A stretch of DNA of 7,981 bases from Thermoanaerobacterales bacterium (lineage in GTDB: Bacteria; Actinomycetota; Acidimicrobiia; Acidimicrobiales; JACDCH01): assembly GCA_017577565.1 (NCBI GenBank), contig PKRH01000137.1, positions 1 through 7,981 on the forward strand, written 5' to 3'. The notes under the pieces were generated by a model. The model searched no databases. It saw nothing but the letters and a program-made list of their open reading frames with translations, and was not told the origin of the DNA. The translations under genes and the position numbers were made by a program. Positions 5,653 to 7,981 of the stretch are shown here, one piece after another (position 1 is the stretch's first letter; each line of letters opens with the position of its first letter).

Positions 5653-7101
5653 ATGAACCTGACGACGCTGATCGAGGGCCACCCGGCCGACCGGCCCGCG
5701 CTGGTCAGCGGGGACGCCGTCACGACCTACGGCGAGCTGCGCGACCAGGTGGCCCGGGCCGGGGGCGCGCTGGTCGAGCGGGGCATCGGCCCCGGCGACC
5801 GGGTCGCGATCCTCGCCGGCAACACCCCGCGCTTCGTCACCGCCTACCTCGCCGTGCTGGGGACGGGCGCCATCGCCGTGCCGCTCAACCCCGAGAGCCC
5901 CGCCGCCGAGCTGCGGCGGGAGCTGGGGCTCGTCGAGGCGAGCCTGGCGCTCGTCGACCCCGCCGGCCCCGCCCCGGCCGTCGTGCCGGAGGGCGCCGTG
6001 CCCGCCGCCGTGCCGGTGCCGGACCTCCTGGCGGGCGAGCCGGCGCCGATCGTCGAGCGGTCGCCGGGCGACGTCGCCGTGCTGCTGTTCACCAGCGGCA
6101 CCGCCGGCGCGCCCCGGCCGGCGATGCTCACCCACCGGAACCTCGCCAGCAACATCGGCCAGGTCCTGGCCAACCCGCGGCGGCCCCGCGACCTCGAGGA
6201 GGTCGTGCTCGCCGTGCTGCCGCTGTTCCACGTGTTCGGCCTCAACACGGTGCTGGGCGTCGCCCTGCAGGTCGGAGGCACGGCCGTGCTCGTCGAGCGC
6301 TTCGACCCCCGGGCCGCGCTGGAGGCGATCCGGCGCCACGGCATCACGGTCGTCACCGGCGTGCCCACGATGTGGTCGGCGTGGGCGGACCTCGAGGGCG
6401 CGCCGGCCGACGCCTTCGCCTCCGTGCGCCTGGCGGTCTCGGGGGCCGCGCCGCTCGACCCGGCCGTCCGGCGCGCCGTCCGCGAGCGCTACGGCCTCGA
6501 GGTGGCCGAGGGCTACGGCCTGACCGAGGCGTCGCCGGTGGTGACGACGGGGCTCGGCATCGACGCGCCCGACGGCAGCATCGGCGTGCCGCTGCCCGGC
6601 GTGTCGGTGCGGCTGGTCGACAACGCCGGCGAGGACGCCCTGGTCGGCGACCCCGGCGAGATCTGGGTCCGGGGGCCCAACGTCTTCCCCGGCTACTGGC
6701 AGGACGAGGAGGCGACCCGGTCCGTGCTCACCGAGGACGGCTGGCTCCGCACCGGCGACGTCGCCGTCGTCGACGACGACGGCCGCCTCTTCCTGGTCGA
6801 CCGGGTCAAGGACGTCATCGTCGTCTCGGGCTTCAACGTCTACCCGGCCGAGGTCGAGGAGGTCCTGGCCGAGCACCCGGCGGTGGCCGCCGCCGCGGTC
6901 GTCGGCGTCCCCCACCCCCACACGGGCGAGGCGGTCAGGGCCCTGGTCGTCCCCGCCGACGGCGCGTCGGTCGACGTCGACGACCTCCTCGACCACGCGG
7001 CGCACCACCTCGCCCGCTACAAGTGCCCGTCCACCGTCGAGGTCGTGGACGAGCTGCCCACCACGCTCACGGGCAAGGTGGTGCGCCGCACGCTCCGCTG
7101 A
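5653..7101 (+). CDS. AMP-forming acyl-CoA synthetase / ligase family protein (ANL superfamily)
   Basis: Activates a carboxylic acid as acyl-AMP and probably passes it to CoA; the substrate cannot be told. It has 482 residues, at the short end of the family. Core motifs in order are: the A3 P-loop TSGTAGAPRPAM (147-158), LPLFHVFGLN (189-198), the A5 motif GYGLTEASP (287-295), the A7 motif WLRTGD (364-369) with the ribose-binding Asp369, the hinge motif VDRVKDVIVVSGFNVYP (382-398) with Arg384, and the A10 motif PTTLTGKVVRRTL with the catalytic Lys475. The P-loop is atypical: the usual TSGTTGxPKG carries Ala, Arg and Pro at three positions. The family resemblance is to fatty acyl-CoA synthetases. 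The ATG at 5653 lacks a ribosome binding site; AAGACT preceded by TG, an extended -10-like element, lies 9 nt upstream. It starts 52 nt after the small membrane peptide gene and converges on the next gene. Confidence 0.9.
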   Translation: MNLTTLIEGHPADRPALVSGDAVTTYGELRDQVARAGGALVERGIGPGDRVAILAGNTPRFVTAYLAVLGTGAIAVPLNPESPAAELRRELGLVEASLALVDPAGPAPAVVPEGAVPAAVPVPDLLAGEPAPIVERSPGDVAVLLFTSGTAGAPRPAMLTHRNLASNIGQVLANPRRPRDLEEVVLAVLPLFHVFGLNTVLGVALQVGGTAVLVERFDPRAALEAIRRHGITVVTGVPTMWSAWADLEGAPADAFASVRLAVSGAAPLDPAVRRAVRERYGLEVAEGYGLTEASPVVTTGLGIDAPDGSIGVPLPGVSVRLVDNAGEDALVGDPGEIWVRGPNVFPGYWQDEEATRSVLTEDGWLRTGDVAVVDDDGRLFLVDRVKDVIVVSGFNVYPAEVEEVLAEHPAVAAAAVVGVPHPHTGEAVRALVVPADGASVDVDDLLDHAAHHLARYKCPSTVEVVDELPTTLTGKVVRRTLR

Positions 7102-7118
7102 CCGCCGGCGGTCAGCGG
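7095..7118. terminator. Perfect 24-bp palindrome between convergent genes (bidirectional terminator)
   Basis: CCGCTGACCGCC (7095-7106) is followed directly by its exact reverse complement GGCGGTCAGCGG (7107-7118). It overlaps the stop codon of the acyl-CoA synthetase gene and ends 4 nt before the stop of the minus-strand gene, filling the 20-nt gap. As RNA it folds into a ~10-bp hairpin from either strand. There is no U-tract. A protein-binding palindrome is the alternative. Confidence 0.55.
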
Positions 7119-7121
7119 CCG

Positions 7122-7955
7122 TCAGTCGTTGACCCGCAGCGAGTGGTAGGCGGCGTCCATGCCCTCGTTGAGGTCGGCCCGGTTGTAGGGGATCGAGGCG
7201 AAGAACGCCCCGGGGCGCGGGCGCCCGGTGTCGACGAGCACGGTGATGACCTTCTCGCGCGTGGTCTCCAGGCCCTCCGCCTGGAAGGTCAGCTCGTGGT
7301 GGATGAAGTAGCCGGGGTGGCCGTCGATGGTGACCTCGCGCTCCTGCACGATCGACGACTCGGCGTCCTCGACGTAGTAGTTCGCGATGAGCGAGTCGGC
7401 GAACGCGTGGGTCGCCTCGCGCAGGTCCTCCTCGCCCGAGTACGAGAACTGGCTGGAGAGGTCGCCGATCAGGACGTTGCCGATCCACCGGCCGCCCCAC
7501 GGCGTGCTCTCCTGCACGACGACGAACTGGCCGGCGGCGCCGGTGATCTCGGACACGTGGCCGCCCGAGGTCTGCCAGTCCTCCCACGGCTCGGGCAGCC
7601 GGGTGAAGGTCAGCCCGCCGGAGCTGACGTGCTCGCTGTCGGGCGTCAGCGCGGTGGTCGTCGTGCGCTCGGTCGTGGTCGTCTCCTGCTCGGTCGTCGT
7701 GGTCTCGCGCTCGGTCGTGGTCGTGGTGTCCCCGGTGGCGCTGTCGTCGTCGTCGCCGGAGAGCAGCAGGAACCCGCCGACGCCCAGCAGCACGACGATC
7801 AGGACGGCGAGCCCGATCACCAGGGGCTGCCGGCGGTCGCCGGGCGGCGCCCCCGGCGGGGGCGGGGGGACGCCGGGACCGCCCGGCCCGGGCGCGCCCG
7901 GCGGGGGTGGCGGCTCGCGCTGCGGGACGCCACAGCCGCACGCGGCCGTGACCAC
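7122..7955 (-). CDS. Membrane-anchored protein: Pro-rich cytoplasmic tail, one TM helix, Thr/Glu linker, unknown extracytoplasmic domain
   Basis: 277 residues from a GTG at 7955. No in-frame stop is seen upstream to the window edge, so the protein could be longer. Residues 1-43 are rich in Pro and Gly with repeated PPPPPGAP units and Cys6/Cys8; 44-65 (PLVIGLAVLIVVLLGVGG onward) form a single transmembrane helix followed by an acidic DDDD cluster; 77-101 are a Thr/Glu heptad linker; ~110-277 form a folded domain with TFTRLPEPWEDW, GRWIGNVLIGDLS, TIDGHPGYFIHHELTF and VDTGRPRPGAFFASIPYN. The Arg pair before the helix and the acidic cluster after it predict the N-terminus inside and the domain outside. 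I do not recognise the domain; sequences like it, with a Pro-rich tail and a surface domain, occur in actinobacterial cell-envelope proteins. TATCGT (7958-7963, minus) lies just 2 nt before the GTG, too close for a leaderless start, so the start is uncertain. Confidence 0.82.
   Translation of the reverse strand: MVTAACGCGVPQREPPPPPGAPGPGGPGVPPPPPGAPPGDRRQPLVIGLAVLIVVLLGVGGFLLLSGDDDDSATGDTTTTTERETTTTEQETTTTERTTTTALTPDSEHVSSGGLTFTRLPEPWEDWQTSGGHVSEITGAAGQFVVVQESTPWGGRWIGNVLIGDLSSQFSYSGEEDLREATHAFADSLIANYYVEDAESSIVQEREVTIDGHPGYFIHHELTFQAEGLETTREKVITVLVDTGRPRPGAFFASIPYNRADLNEGMDAAYHSLRVND
7653..7727 (-). repeat. 21-bp imperfect tandem repeat coding a Thr4-Glu-x-x linker
   Basis: Within the membrane-anchored protein gene, the coding strand repeats a 21-bp unit about three and a half times, giving TTTTERE, TTTTEQE, TTTTERT and TTTT. 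The copies differ at third codon positions. Such Thr-rich stalks outside the membrane are often O-mannosylated in Actinobacteria; that is inference here. Confidence 0.7.
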
Positions 7956-7981
7956 GCACGATAGCGAGATCGGGCACGATC

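Noticed and set aside
5533..7977. An 814-codon open frame on the minus strand opposite the acyl-CoA synthetase gene
   Set aside because: It runs antisense through two genuine genes in another frame and has Arg/His/Gly-rich low-complexity translation, the usual shadow in high-GC DNA.
1..7981. Mobile element, CRISPR array, tRNA or toxin-antitoxin module
   Set aside because: No transposase or integrase motif, spaced direct repeats, cloverleaf sequence or paired small toxin and antitoxin genes were seen; composition is uniform throughout.

Overview
The window is extremely GC-rich (third codon positions are almost all G or C) and carries a D-inositol-3-phosphate glycosyltransferase gene (mshA), the first committed step of mycothiol synthesis. 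Mycothiol is confined to Actinobacteria, so this is chromosomal DNA of a high-GC actinobacterium. Proteins are Ala/Asp/Glu/Val-rich, several genes appear leaderless, and mshA is followed by a ybjN-domain gene as in mycobacteria. A deep-branching class such as Acidimicrobiia is possible, but that placement is a guess.

Layout, left to right: (1) the 3' part of a gene for a polytopic membrane protein that looks like a degenerate CdsA (phosphatidate cytidylyltransferase) relative, reading rightwards and entering from outside the window. (2) A perfect 11-bp hairpin between convergent genes. (3) An Fe-type superoxide dismutase on the minus strand with its own ribosome binding site. (4) A divergent intergenic region. 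(5) mshA and a YbjN-domain gene on the plus strand. (6) A short AT-rich island with a well-formed sigma-70-type promoter (TTGACT-17-TACCGT) overlapping a strong hairpin. (7) proC, a SAM hydroxide adenosyltransferase (DUF62) gene, a 29-residue single-span membrane peptide overlapping it by ATGA, and an AMP-forming acyl-CoA synthetase-like gene, all plus strand. (8) A perfect 24-bp palindrome between convergent genes. (9) A minus-strand gene for a membrane-anchored protein with a proline-rich cytoplasmic tail, one transmembrane helix, a Thr/Glu heptad linker and an unrecognised extracytoplasmic domain, ending at or beyond the right edge.

The genes are mainly housekeeping: oxidative defence (superoxide dismutase beside mycothiol synthesis), proline synthesis, SAM hydrolysis and acyl activation. 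Spacing between successive plus-strand genes is strikingly uniform (51-52 nt in three gaps) and those starts lack Shine-Dalgarno sequences but have -10-like hexamers just upstream. This suggests several leaderless single-gene promoters rather than one operon.

I see no mobile element, CRISPR array, RNA gene, toxin-antitoxin or defence island, and no clear evidence of a new multi-gene system. The most notable items are the CdsA-like protein lacking most of the catalytic signature, the tiny coupled membrane peptide, the leaderless pattern, and the unrecognised membrane-anchored protein. No stretch over 300 bases is without a gene; the longest gaps are 978-1127, 1716-1869 and 3631-3764.
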